The position numbers were made by a program, and so were the translations under genes. DNA of 64,000 bases from Antennarius striatus (taxonomy: Eukaryota > Chordata > Actinopteri > Lophiiformes > Antennariidae): the NCBI RefSeq assembly GCF_040054535.1, contig NC_090778.1:11619501-11683500 (forward strand), written 5' to 3'. The stretch's first letter is position 1. Every line of letters begins with the position of its first letter. Under the pieces are notes generated by a model. The model was not told the DNA's origin. It worked only from the letters and a program-made list of their open reading frames with translations, and did no database searches. Below, piece by piece: positions 51,830 to 64,000 of the stretch.

Positions 51830-54800
51830 GCATGACATTATTGAAACCACAATTACAGTAATTTGTTTCTGTAGTATTACTGTAGTCTTGTGGAATTTAG
51901 TACCCAAGTGACATTTCTTGGATGAATTGAGATTACAGGGTTTTTTCCTCATTTTAAACATAAAATTTCTTGATAGCAATATTAGTGTGAATCAATATAT
52001 TGATTATTTACAAAATATGCAGGGACACATGTCCCAGCCACCACAAGATTCAACCACCACCACCAACTTTTTTTCTGCCATCAAAAAAAATAATGAAAGC
52101 AGTACATTTATTTTAGTAAACTTCTTTGCTTGATAATCTTGATTTTAATCAACTTATTTTTTAAATATTGCATTTACTTCCCCATTTCTTACTTTCCCTA
52201 ATGTGATGAAGTGGTGAAATTTACAAACCAAATAATGGCTAACACAGCCACTTTGGGTTCAGTACATAGATCACTTTCCTTTTGGCGTAGAAAAGCAATT
52301 GCTTTCTGAGAAGCAATTATACTTAACATTGATAAAACCTCTTTGCTACCGACTCCGGCAGTATATGTTTTCTAAGATAGACTGGAGGTGTTACTCAAAT
52401 TTGCAGCTATCATAATGAATTTCTAAATTTATAAAGAAAAAAATAATTTTAAAAATGCAGGACTAATAAAGTAATAATTTACACATATTAAAAAAATAAT
52501 ATATGATGTTGGCAAAAAAAGTAAACCACCTTGATTAAATTAGACCACTCTAGCCAGCACTGGTCTCTGAGCTTTAATAATAAAGTTGAAATGAAAAATA
52601 AAAGTGTTCCTCACTGGGGTTTTGTAAATGAGAGCTGTAAAATCAACCAGAGAATGAACTCTTCTGCAAAAACACGATTTGTTTTAAGTTGGTGGAGCAG
52701 AGCCTAAAGGCTTCATTTGACTGCAATAAACGTGCTGGATTTCGTTGGCAGCTCTATCATTCTGCCTATCCTCTGTAGAGCTCAAACCAAACTATACTAG
52801 CTCTCAGATACACAAGAGCTGTGGTTCATTATAATACAGGAGCAGAACATGTATAGACAGCAAGGACGGACGTCAACATTTGAATACCGTTTCATCTTAT
52901 TGCCACTGTTAAGTGTTTAATTTGGATATATTAAATTAAGATAGATATACCCTGTATATTTATCTATCATAATATTATTAAGATACATCTTAATAAAATC
53001 TTAATATTATTAAGATATATTATTGGATGATGACATGTGAGGTCACATTTAGGTGTTTGAGTTGTTTGCATTGGTTGTGTTTCTCCTGTTAGAATTAGAG
53101 CAACAGCAATACCTCCCTGTGATCTGGATGCTGCAGCTTCAGAAGAACATGGCACTAGTGTCTGCCGGTTTACATTTTATTCCTACTACAAGCCACTTTG
53201 GCATGAGAAACAAAACGTAAGGTGAACTTTCTTCCAGGCTGGCGTGCTCAGTCAAAGCCAGCAGCATAATCAGCAGATGTCCAGCTCCAGTATCAGAGAA
53301 AAGAGATTTTCACAGAGGCAGAAAGACTGCAGTCCCAGCAGCATCATGCACAACAAAGCTCGCTTAACTCATGATGAGCTTCGAAACCTCATGTGAATGC
53401 CAACGCTGCAGCGCTGCCATCATTGTCAACGTTGCCGTCATCATCATTAAGCTCTTTGTGGTCAGAATGGATGATGCTCTTTCGGAAGCATTTAGAAGAG
53501 GAATAACTCATAACTTGCGCTCTCTTACCCCAGATTGTTAACATTTAATTTGAGAGCATGGCTCCTCTTCCACACATCACAAATCATATATGTGCATGAA
53601 TTTCTTGCTTCCAAATCAAATTCCGAGTGATTAGAGGCTTCTTTGTGCAAAGGGAAAAGGAAGGGAAGTAGTTGAGTTTAATTAGCTATTTTTAAGGCGC
53701 ACTTCCTCGTTTGACTTTTTCCTGTGAGGAGGAGATTACTGAAGAGCCTTCTGCAGATGCTAATGTATGTGGAGTGCAGCGAGCAATAATCATCATGCAC
53801 CCCGTGTTTAATTAGTTCAGTTATGACACCAGAGATGATCACCAGGACACAGCTGAGGAAGATGCCTATGGGTGATTGGCACGAGGTGTTGCTGCAGGAA
53901 TTTACCAAAAGAAGGCAAAGTGTTGAGTCTCACCAAATATACGACATTTGAAAGATGTCTCACTTTTCCTCAATGAAGCCCAATTTGCCCACTTAATCAG
54001 CAGCTGACAGATGGGTTTGCTCTGTTTTGAATGAGGTCTGTGTGAAGAAACTGTATATTTCAGAGAAACAGACTGAACGTTTTTGACTTTGCAGCCGACC
54101 ACGCTCAATTAACTGAGAAAACAGAATGGAAATATAACAGCCATATGGCTAGAATTTTATCAGCTTATTAAAAAAATTGATATTTACCAGTAACTGCAGT
54201 GGAAAACTGTAAATAACTTTCTCCATGACACTGAAGCTACTTTAGTATCTGCATTGACACAGCAGTGCACAGAGGACCGTCTGAGCTGTCATTTCGTACT
54301 TCTGCCTCCAATTATCCACCGTCATCTTCCTTGCTATGTAGGAATATTCCCTAGCAATTTATGGCTTTCTGGACGCAGCAGTCCGGATGAAAAGACCTCG
54401 ATGGGTGAACAGATTGGGAACCTACACTCTCCAACCTGCCGTAATGAGCAACTCCAGTTCTACACTAATTGGTGTTGGTAAACATATCAGGTTTTCAGGT
54501 GGCCATGACAGGCTGAATGAAACTCAATGGGACGATCAATAGTTCAGTGTGGGAGAAGGAATATGGACACTCCTGACAAGATCTGGATAAACATCAGTAA
54601 TTAGAGAATGTGACCAGAAAGTAACCAACATGATCCATTATATTCAGCTGTCTCTCTGTTGTTAAACTACTCCTCAGCTGTGAAGCTCCAGAACAACTCC
54701 CTGAATTATAAACAAAGGGCACAAATACCCTGTTACACTGCATCTCTTCTCTTATTAGATAATTACTGTCGGTAGAAGGGGAAGTGGACCAGAACTTAAA

Positions 54801-55830
54801 GTAAAGAGGATTCCTCTTCTCTGTTTGTAGGCCTTTCTGCTGATGTGACCTCATAGGAGCGGTGAGCAACCTTTCAGATTGGGGTGAGGCTTAAAATCAT
54901 GTCACAAATAACACCTGGATTCACGGATACCAGGGACCTTTCACTCTTCTCTACGCCATCCCATATAAATTACAAATAAGCACACTGATGATAAATTACT
55001 CTGCTCCCAGAAAATGGCTTACAGTGAAGTTCATGATTGGATTCATGGAATTCAATTTATTCTAAATTGTGAGTAAAATTGCTGTCTGCCTGGGGCAAAA
55101 TAGATGCAAAGACAACTTGCTCAAGAAAATACTGCAAAACAAAAAGTTTGGATTTATATTTTAAAATAAAAAAAAATAAAAAAAATAAAACCAGAGAGCA
55201 ACCAACATCAATTAAGAAAATATGTGTAATCTGAATAAAATAATCAATGCATTGTTACATAATTTGAGTTTGATGACTTCCTTTTCAAGAACAAGAAACC
55301 ACAGAAATAGACCATTATCTTAATTTTTTTTCTGGGTTTTGTATGTTGTTTGAAACATTTGGGACAAACACAAGTCAACAAAAATTGAATTGCCTAATTT
55401 TAACTCAGACCTACGTTAATAGTAACTAACATCTCTTTAAATACTGTATATGTCACCATCAATAATCTGATTGAAGAATTTGAGCTCTATAAATAGCATG
55501 TAAACTTTTAGGTTCCACAATGTTTTTTTGTTTTTTTTGGCTCTGTCTTCTTTCCTTCACCTGCTCTCTTCCATGTTCTTATTGTGATTCTGTCCTTGTG
55601 ATTTGTGAGGCAGAAGGAAGCTCAGCACCCAACAGATCTGGCAGATCTACCACCGTTTTTGATGCTATAAATGTACCTTAGTGGATGTCGTCATGTGTAA
55701 TCTCCTGCCAGCTATCTCCCCACCCTCCTCCTCATGTGCTTGAATCAGACCTCAGGCTTCTTTCGTCTTCATTCCTGCACTGCTTTAACTTCCTTTCTCT
55801 GTCTATTTGAATATTATCCAAGAAACTAAG
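51830..55830. other. gene-free stretch in the probable srrm4 upstream intron
   Basis: Unique-looking DNA with moderate AT content, no gene or clear repeat. A run of ATTATTAAGATA units near 52970-53025 is a small imperfect repeat, and (AAAAAT)n lies near 55160-55190. Confidence 0.5.
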
Positions 55831-55831
55831 T

Positions 55832-55849
55832 AAACACACACACACACAC

Positions 55850-55926
<77 letters not shown>
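55832..55926. repeat. CA microsatellite
   Basis: Nearly pure (CA)n, about 95 bases with one ACAA interruption. Confidence 0.97.
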
Positions 55927-55927
<1 letters not shown>

Positions 55928-56621
55928 GTGTCAAAGCTGGGACCAGATTTTACACCCTGTGGGGTGTTACATGTGCCATGGGTGTCATATGCTCAGAGTA
56001 ATTTCTCTTTCTCTGTCCATCTGCTTTTTTTCCTCCTCTTTCAATTGCCTGCATTCCTCTCCACTCACAGCTCACCCTGGTGTCTTCAGAGAACAGTTTT
56101 GAATGTTGCCTGCTACAGTAACTACCCTGAAAGAGAGTAGTTGAACATACCCTTCCTTTTTGCCTACTCCACACGTAGCAATGCATCTGTGAGCACAGGA
56201 GTGAGAGCAGGAGTTAGTTTCAAGCATGATAGAACACCGATGGGTGTTGATGGGACTTATTTTAGATGTGCAACTTTGCCCAAAGTAATCATGTGCATAA
56301 AACACGTACTCTAAAATAATCATCTTAAAGTGGAGCGAGATATTCAGACTGTGACGACTACAGCGAGCAATCAAGACACCCAATGAAACCCACATCCCCT
56401 CTCTCCATTTTAATCACAGTGGGTGCCGCTGGCTGTCTGGTAGAACTGATCTGATTTTGAGTCAGAGATTCTTTTACAAATAAGCAGACATGGCTGTGGG
56501 TTGTGCTGTAGTAATATAAGGGGGCCCGTTTGGACTGTTGGTCACAACATCTGCACTGATAATGAAAGTAATAATGAGTTGCAAGTCTGTGGGATCTTTC
56601 TCAGTTTATCCACATATATTA

Positions 56622-57458
56622 CAGTTTTTCTCGATTGCTTACACACATTTTCTGGTACTTGAGACACAATGACCACAACATGTAACTCATGCACCAGCCC
56701 CCTGAACCATTTCTGCTTTCATGACAAAAATCTCTTGTTTTCACAAGGAACACACTGTCATTCAAAATTCTAAACTTACTTGCCCTACCATGTGCACTGA
56801 CTCACCACATCAGCAAACACTTGCCACACAGTTTTACAATTAGCAATCACAGCTTTAGCATAAAAGGGCAAAAGGCGAGCTTGTGTTTTGGAACAATGGA
56901 TGCCAACAGGGGCAGAGCCAGAGGAAAACATTGCCTGTGATGTAGATGAGGTGTTGTGGCCAAATCCAAACAGAAGACAGGATGCAGCATAGTTTATTTT
57001 TCTCTGTTGTTTCTTACTGTAACTGCATTTTTCTATTTTGTATTTGCAACTTTGTGTTGGTTTGTTACAGTGTATTTATCTGTTCTGAGTATAAAAAATA
57101 TTTTACAACACTTTTTTCTGTACTGTCAGTAGTAAGTGTAACACTGAACAAAAAAAGCCCAAGTCCTTATGATGAAAGGAGAGGAAGTGTTTTCCATTCA
57201 TCACAGTGTTTTACATTGAGCACATCAGTGTTCAAACGGTTCTTATAAATCTCTACTCATTTGATGGTTTGTGTTTGTCATTTGACGACAAAACATAAGT
57301 TTGAGAAGAGATAACATTGTTTTGAAAGTAAAGCTTCATTTTGCAAGAGAAGTGAGAGGTTTTGACCAATGTGTGTGTGTTTTCGGATTTGCGTGTAGAG
57401 TTCTGAGAGTATGAAGCATGCTTTCAGAAAATGTGTGTAAGCAAATTGAGAAAAACTG
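56622..57458. mobile_element. mariner-type non-autonomous element, copy B
   Basis: Same family as 50703-51626. Left end CAGTTTTTCTCGATTGCTTA, right end ending AAATTGAGAAAAACTG, TA on both sides (56620-56621, 57459-57460). 837 bp. It lacks a block of about 75 bases near the left end that copy A has (50797-50880 region). Otherwise the two copies differ by only scattered substitutions, so both are young. Confidence 0.88.
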
Positions 57459-57460
57459 TA

Positions 57461-60250
57461 AATGTGAAGCCAGATATTTCACTGAACCATCAGAATCTCA
57501 GAGCAAAACAACTATATAATGTAAATGTTCATGTAAAGTCAACATGTAAAGTAAAGTTGATCCAACATGGATCATGAAATGCTATTTCTCACATCAATTC
57601 ACTTCTCAGATGTCGGTGTCAGGGCCACTGTTCAGCAGTCGGACAATCAGGGACACCCATGAACTATCCTGCAATTGTGATGCAGTGCAGCATCATTATG
57701 AGGATGGATGTTTCTGTTTGTTTGAAATCTGTCTTCTACACATGGTGCCCAAACTCGTAGCACATGCAGAAATGTGCTTATTGCATCGTGATCACATGTG
57801 GATCTGTTTGAAATTAAAAGTCACAATTCAATTGAAAGATATTTTGATTGATCACCAATTTGGGGGACTAGTGTATTCTTTACACTAGATGGAAATCTTA
57901 TAGAATGTAAGCGTGTTATTAACATTTCATTTTTTTAAAATATATGTGTCTTTTGTGTATTTATATATGATTTTTAATTGATTAAAAATTAATTGCCTTT
58001 CAAAGACACTAAGAAAACATGTCACTATAAAATGAGGATCATGGGCACACATCAGTTTTAGTATTCACTAAATCAACAATGTTCCACAACGCAGCTCCAC
58101 TTCCTCCCGGAGGGCTTCTAACTCTTGCCATGGATGGCTGAGGTGACCTCAGCCCGTGTTGGTACACATAATTACCATTTCCCTACAGGGGAACCAGTGA
58201 TCAATGAAAGAGTGACCTTCGCCTTTGTACGCACCTCTTTCAAAGTCACATAATAAATTGGTTCATCTCACCTCCCCTACCGCCCATGTTATTTAGAGGG
58301 CCATCTGAGGGAGTCCATTACCTTTTTATGGAAAGGAGGTTCATTCAATTTGATGCTGACCCAATAGGTTTGTATGTACGGTGAGGAACTCAAGGGCAAG
58401 TGAATTATTCCATTATCTTTAATGTGTGGGATGGCAAAAGCCGTCAAGGCTCAGATTTATTTAGCTAAGTAACCTCTGCTTCTCCAGAAGAACTGATTCC
58501 AGTGAAAAACAGTCACAGATAGGCTCCCTTAAGTCTCACAGTGTGATTAACTTTTAAGACTGGACTTTAAAAATGGCTTTAAAAGTGTCACCTGCTCAAA
58601 ATTGTAACATTTGTAAGTATTAATTCATTTAACTTCATAGTGATTGCTTTTATTGCTTCATTTTAGCTTTTCTATTTTACTTTCAGGTTCATGTTAATTG
58701 TTTTCATTTGTTTTGTTTCCTAACAATATCCTCTCTATTTTCCTTTTTGTTCCAGGTCAGAGACTGAAGCAACAAGCCATTGAAGCATTGCTGCGATTGT
58801 ATTTTACTAATATTTTTCATATTTGGCTCTGACCTTCTTAATGGATGATCCCTCTCAAAGACAAAGACTCACCATGCAAGATAGTCAGGCTCTACCTGCT
58901 GTAACTGTATTAATATGAGCATAACAAGGGATGTAAAAATGCAACTGAACATTACAGCTGATTATTGATGACTGTTGGAAGAAAAGTGCTAAAGAAAATA
59001 TTAATCATTATTCCATCAAAATAAAATCTGCCCCTGTACACTGTAATGAAGGGTATTTCTTCACATATTTTTTGGGGTGTTGGACAATTAACATAGGACA
59101 TTTGCTATGTGAAACAGCTTCTCCAATATTTTTCTGTTTGCATTATTTCAAAGAAATACGTTTACTTTTAGCATTTTGGACTTGTTTAAGACCAGTGGCT
59201 TATTCTGAAATAAATACTGTAATTGTTAGTCTTCTTCCCAAGAGCTAATGGAGAGTATAACCACTTTTTTATCTACTGTTTTAATATTATTCAATATTTA
59301 ATTTCTCAAGGAGAACAATATGACAAAACTATAATTTAAAAGACGTGATCAGTGACCTCTAGCAGCTGTAGTGATCAACTTTTGAAGTTTCACTGTCATA
59401 TGCCACTTTAACATGCATCACCCAGTGCTAACAGCCAGTTAACATTCACTGGCACTCATTGCTGTTGAAAATATAGGAACATAGATAAAGATTAGCAAGA
59501 TATACCAATAAAAGCTAATCTTTTAAAACAATTAACTGGGCTTCTCTCTATCAAGAACAAGTAGTGAAAAATTCCTTCATGCAGTATTTCTTGATTTATA
59601 ATACAGTAATTCACTATGCCAAAGCAGATTCCATCAAAAGAGACAGGACGTGTGTGGGCATATTTAATTCAGATTTATTTTGAGAGCTCTGTGAAAAGCA
59701 TCACTGCTTCATAACATAAGTAAACAAGCATAGTATTATAAATTGCACATTTCATATCTTGTGCAGGACATGTTGGGAAATAAGATATGTTAAAAAAAAA
59801 TCCCTTAAGGTATGTGTGAGATATTTGGCGCAAAGCCTGTCAGCTTCCTCAAACATCATCATCGTGCTGGCAGCATGGTTTTTGTCATCTAGCTGGCAAA
59901 CTCATTTTCCCTGTGATCAGAGGAGCAGCAGGGCCTGAAAAGTGTGTATAGGTTACCTTAAATCTCTTCCTTTTGTCACAAAATCCTATAAGCCCATTTT
60001 CCAGAAAAGAAATAATACCGGGGGGAGGGAAAACTAAAAGTGACTCAGGAGTGGGGAGTCCACTCTGCATCCTCAGAGGAACTCGATGATTTTAAAATAA
60101 GGCGAGTCTCTTCCTGCAGTGTTTTGAGTGGAAGCATTAAAAAAAGATGTTTGATGAAAAGTGAGTTTGGCTTTATTTACATGGGCAACAGTATGCTGCA
60201 TATGCTGTGACCCTGACCACCTCTTAATCTCTTCCCTCAGAAATATAAAT
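57461..60250. other. gene-free stretch in the probable srrm4 upstream intron
   Basis: 2.8 kb with no recognisable gene. The 57574-57888 open frame lacks any domain or splice support. Confidence 0.5.
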
Positions 60251-60268
60251 ATGTGCGTGCGTGTGCGT

Positions 60269-60300
<32 letters not shown>

Positions 60301-60366
60301 CTGTGTGTGTGTTTGTGTGTGTGTGTATGTGTATACTATATATATACAGAGAGAGAGAGAGAGAGT
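60251..60366. repeat. TGCG/TG/TA/GA compound microsatellite
   Basis: GTGCGTGCGTGTGCGTG then (TG)n, a short TATATATA and (GA)n. It directly abuts the LINE fragment that follows. Confidence 0.93.
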
Positions 60367-60980
60367 ACAAGAGCAATAGAGGCCAATATCTACCACAGTA
60401 GATCTGACCCAAGGTGCAGGCTATGTAAAGAAGCCCCAGAGTCAGTCCAGCATGTGGTAGCAGGGTGTAAGATGCTCGCCAGCTCAGCATACATGGAAAG
60501 GCACAAGCAAGTAGCTGTGATAGTGTACAGGAACATCTGTACCCAGTATGGACTAGAAGTACCCAAATCCCAATGGGACATACCACCAAAGGTGGTTGAG
60601 AACGACAAGGCTAAGATCCTGTGAGACTTCAGCTTCCAGACTGACAAACGGCTGCTGGCTAACAAACTGGACATAGTGGTGATGGACAAAGAGCAGAAGA
60701 GACCAGTGGGGATAGATGTGGCGATTCCAGCTGAAGCCAACATCAGGAAGAAGGAACATGAAAAGATTGAGAAGTATCAAGGGTTGAAAGAACAGCTGGA
60801 ACAGATGTGGAAGGTCAAGGCAAATGTGGTCCTCGTGGTAGTAGGAGCACTTGGGGCAGTTCCAAACTGGAAGAGTGGCTCCAGCAGATTCCTGGAACAA
60901 CATCTGAAGCCTCAGTCCAGAAGAGCGCAGTCCTAGGAACAGCTAAGATACTGCGCAGAACCCTCAGACTCCCAGGCCAC
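60367..60980 (+). mobile_element. C-terminal fragment of a restriction-endonuclease-type LINE (R2/R4, Rex6-like)
   Basis: Frame reads CRLCKEAPESVQHVVAGCKM, a CCHC zinc motif. DIVVMDKEQKRPVGIDVAIP follows, resembling the PD-(D/E)XK endonuclease core of R2/R4 LINEs (the usual Pro before Asp is Leu here). Then comes RKKEHEKIEKYQGLKEQLEQMW, and after a frameshift near 60866, GTTSEASVQKSAVLGTAKIL. A TGA at 60622 replaces a Trp codon. 5'-truncated and inactive. Clade assignment is from motif memory. Confidence 0.75.
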
Positions 60981-63900
60981 AAATATCACCCTACAAGGGT
61001 GAGAGGAACATTTTGTTTTTATAAAACTTCAACTTTATAGACAAGGTTGATTTGCACAGAATTGAAGTCCCCCCAAATCTTCGAAACTGCTGCAAAACCA
61101 TCTAAAGCTCAAACCATTATTAGTCCTGTGGGATGGGAAATAGCGCTTTATTCCAGGATTAGAGCTGATAACAGAGGCGGTCATCCACATGATCACCTGA
61201 GGGCTAAGACAATACATTTCTCACTGGATTTTGAACTCGACTCCTCCAATTGGATGCACTCTAACCTTGGCGTCTGTCAGTCAAGCTGCAGGACTGTCCA
61301 CTCACCTTAAAGTTTGTTAGAAAATATAGGGTGTCTGTGAGATTATTCGTCTTTTCCAATACTACATTACCTCCTAATCTCCTGCCTGTCTCCTGTCCAT
61401 TCTCAGCGAGATGGGGTGTCATTAAGGGCAGCACCAGATGGAAAGAGGGATGATGGAGGACTTTGACAGAGAAAAAGTAAATATGTCACTCAATACTCCA
61501 AGAGGTTTTCTCAAAGATGAGGAGAGGAGAGTCAACAAACCGCTTTCCTCTCAGAAATGGCTCTACATTACACATAAAGACTTTTTCTGTTACAACACCA
61601 GGATTCATTACTGCACCATAGTTAATATGTAGAATGACTTCAAATAACATGTTTCCTTATCAGCAAACACAGATAGGCATTTGACTCGCGTAACATCTGT
61701 ATTTCAAAAGCAGCTTTCATCACGAGGAATAATGTGTTTTAAAAATAGACTATTCTATTCTTTGACTTTGACGTTGATATCTCAGTGAATTAGGTTTTTC
61801 CCTTTGGCCATCATGCGAAGGATTATGCCACCAGTCAAAATCTATTTGTTTGTGCAAATCATCACTTGATAGGAAAAATATGCACTTCCTACCTGGACTT
61901 ATTCCATAAAAGAAAATGAGGCCATTCTGCAGTCAAATTGCAGCTGACAGCTTGATGTCCATCATATAAATAGACTGCGCTCCATTGTACTGCTTCTGAA
62001 TTAATATTCAAATATTGATAATGTAGGTTAATGTGAAAATTGGTTCGTTGAGACGGATGGTCTACAAATCCACAATGAGATACCATAATTATAGAACACT
62101 TTTTCTAAATTTCCTTCGATGCTAAGCATGAAAGAAATTAAAAAGCCAAACATTGAGCACAGGGTTAATAATTTAGCAGCCTTCCACAGAACCTGGAACT
62201 CATTTTGGTGAGGACACAAGATGCTTGTGCTTCACCTCAGGTGGATCAAAGGCAAACCATTGATTGTGAGCCTCCTGTTGTCGTCAGTTCTAGTGTTTTA
62301 TTGCAGCTAGATTTCCTTCAACTGTTTCCAGAGTCAAACAGAGTGCTGAGACAAAGCAATTCTGTTTCTCCTACAAGGGCACTGTTGAGCTCAAGCTGAA
62401 ATTGAATGCCCTAAAATAACCATTTAATTATGTGGCTATCAGAAAAGCTTTCATGTTTTCCAAATGAATCATTGAGGATGTGATAACCAATTCTTTCATC
62501 AACACAAAAATGGGGGAAAAAAAGACTTTCTTGCCTCTCAGTAAAGTGATGAGCTCATATGCAGAGACATTAATTTTCTGTCTTATAATTAGCCGGAATA
62601 TCCCAATATCACCCCGATTTCTGCAAGATACTGTACTTTTAATCGGCCTACACATTCAACATCACGTGATGTTCACAAAGTGTTTTCAGTGTTTCACTGT
62701 CAAGCTATGGTAAACAATAAGAACAACCACAGCAGACCATACAACTGACCGGAACATCAGAGTAAATCTGAAATGAGCTAGTGATTCATTTCATCGAGGC
62801 TGCCTGTCGCAAATGAAGCATAATGGAATGCAGCTAATTTCCTCCATCCAGCCATTTTCGTGAAGAGGAGACGAGCATAATGGTCTTGTCTTCAGCTGCT
62901 TTTCCCTAACCCTAACCCTATTCTATCTGGCTAGGGGTAAGGGATATACCCCGGACGCTGTGTCAGCACATTGCAGAGCCGGCAGCTAATTTACTGGAAA
63001 AGTTAATTAAACTGGGATTATGGACGGCTTGCATTGCTTGATTACATAAAACTTTGTTGATTCATTGATTATTTATAGATCTATGACAAACAAGACAACA
63101 TGTTCCATTAAATGGAGGACAGCTATTGCTGGAGAGAAGATGATGAAGCTCAAAAAGTCAAGTTATATTAGAAAAATGCTATCTTTAACAGTCTGTCAGG
63201 CGCAGGAGAACTATTTAATAAATTCTGCAACTTGCATGGTAATATACTCCTGGAAACGTTCAGCAGGGTTCATCTGCACCTAATTGCACTGTAATATTTG
63301 GTAATTAGTACAAAAAAAGTGACAAAGAGGCTGATAGGAAAGCATTTTGTTTTGCAGGTATTGGGTCTATTAAAATTTGACCCCATGAATTACTAAGCTT
63401 TCAGTTCACCCAATTATTCCTGCACCAAATTTAATTCTAATCTTTAAAACATTTCACAGACAAACATGAATCCTAGTCATTAGGATGCATCACCCAGGGA
63501 CCAGTAATTCCTTTAAGACTTTTAAAGTAATTTATTCAATAGTTAACTAAAAAATTCAGTCTGGTAAATATGGAGTTTTGAAATCTTGCTGCTAGGCCTA
63601 ATTTAGCTCACTAGGAGCTTTTAATAATTAAATTAAGTATTCATATCAACAGCAAAAATATCAGCTCAATTGTATTAATAAGAACTCCTAACTCATTTTT
63701 CATAAAAACCTCTAGCAAGTCTATAATTAAACCCTCAAACTAATCAGAAAGATGGCCACTCAGAGGATGAATCAGCATCGCTGTTGTTAAACTGCATCTG
63801 CAAAGTTATTCCTGCATCAACAGCATTCGAATCACTAACGCTGACTACATTTGACAAATGCCTAATGGCCGAGCCATTCAGAGGATTGTTTCTAGATTTA

Positions 63901-64000
63901 ATTAAGGAGAAATGACCCATTTCCAGAAGCCAAAGCAAAATAAAGGAAAAACAATTTGTGTTGTTTCTGCAGAATGCTGATGTCATGTATAAATGATAAC
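60981..64000. other. gene-free end of the window
   Basis: No gene seen. A short CCCTAACCCTAACCCTA sits at 62906-62922, followed by TACCCCGGACGCTGTGTCAGC, which resembles part of a common fish repeat rather than a telomere. The rest is AT-rich unique-looking DNA. Confidence 0.5.

Larger units (their letters stand above)
41383..64000. other. srrm4: probable large upstream intron of srrm4
   Basis: 22.6 kb in which I see no convincing exon on either strand. It holds a LINE fragment (42531), a SINE (49192), two copies of a mariner-type element (50703, 56622), microsatellites and a restriction-endonuclease-type LINE tail (60367). Long first introns are known for mammalian SRRM4. Because no srrm4 start exon was found, a distal regulatory desert or an unrecognised first exon inside are alternatives. 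Confidence 0.5.

Noticed and set aside
60253..60936. Plus-strand host gene with zinc motif
   Set aside because: Recognised as the dead C-terminus of an R2/R4-type LINE with a TGA and a frameshift.

Overview
This is nuclear DNA of a vertebrate, almost certainly a teleost fish. Genes are split into short exons with standard GT-AG junctions. Non-coding DNA is full of long CA/TG, AT and TAA microsatellites. The mobile elements are typical of fish: RTE-type LINE fragments, tRNA-headed SINEs, hAT and Tc1/mariner-type elements, and a restriction-endonuclease-type LINE tail. Most long open frames on either strand are microsatellite or transposon artefacts. Only three genes can be supported well. All exon calls were made by hand from reading frame, splice sites and protein resemblance; no database search was possible.

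Layout. Bases 1-51 may be the end of an exon of an unidentified plus-strand gene. About 3.5-5.95 kb holds a plus-strand small heat shock protein (sHSP) gene with an HSPB1-like alpha-crystallin domain. It has a TATA box, three domain exons, a terminal exon and a poly(A) signal. It has no in-frame start codon for its N-terminal region and carries a TGA in front of a 152-codon acidic open frame. About 7.7-17.5 kb holds hspb8 on the minus strand, three exons and 221 residues, convergent with the first sHSP. About 17.5-23.7 kb is intergenic DNA with LINE, SINE and mariner-like insertions. From 23.7 kb to at least 41.4 kb lies srrm4 (nSR100), the neural microexon splicing regulator, on the minus strand, with 12 exons and about 569 residues. 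Its first exon(s) were not found and probably lie beyond 64 kb. The remaining 22.6 kb is then upstream intron with no recognisable gene.

How the genes relate. srrm4 lies upstream of hspb8 in the same orientation, matching the human SRRM4-HSPB8 order as I recall it. The extra convergent sHSP has the same exon phases and the same 64-nt second exon as hspb8, so the two probably descend from one ancestral sHSP gene.

The most interesting observations are: the double defect (N-terminal frame break plus early TGA) and the Arg-to-Met change at a key domain position in the first sHSP; a 27-nt microexon inside srrm4, a gene whose product promotes microexon inclusion; CA/TG tracts just downstream of three srrm4 5' splice sites; and several mobile elements with clean target-site duplications. 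I did not find a clearly new multi-gene system.
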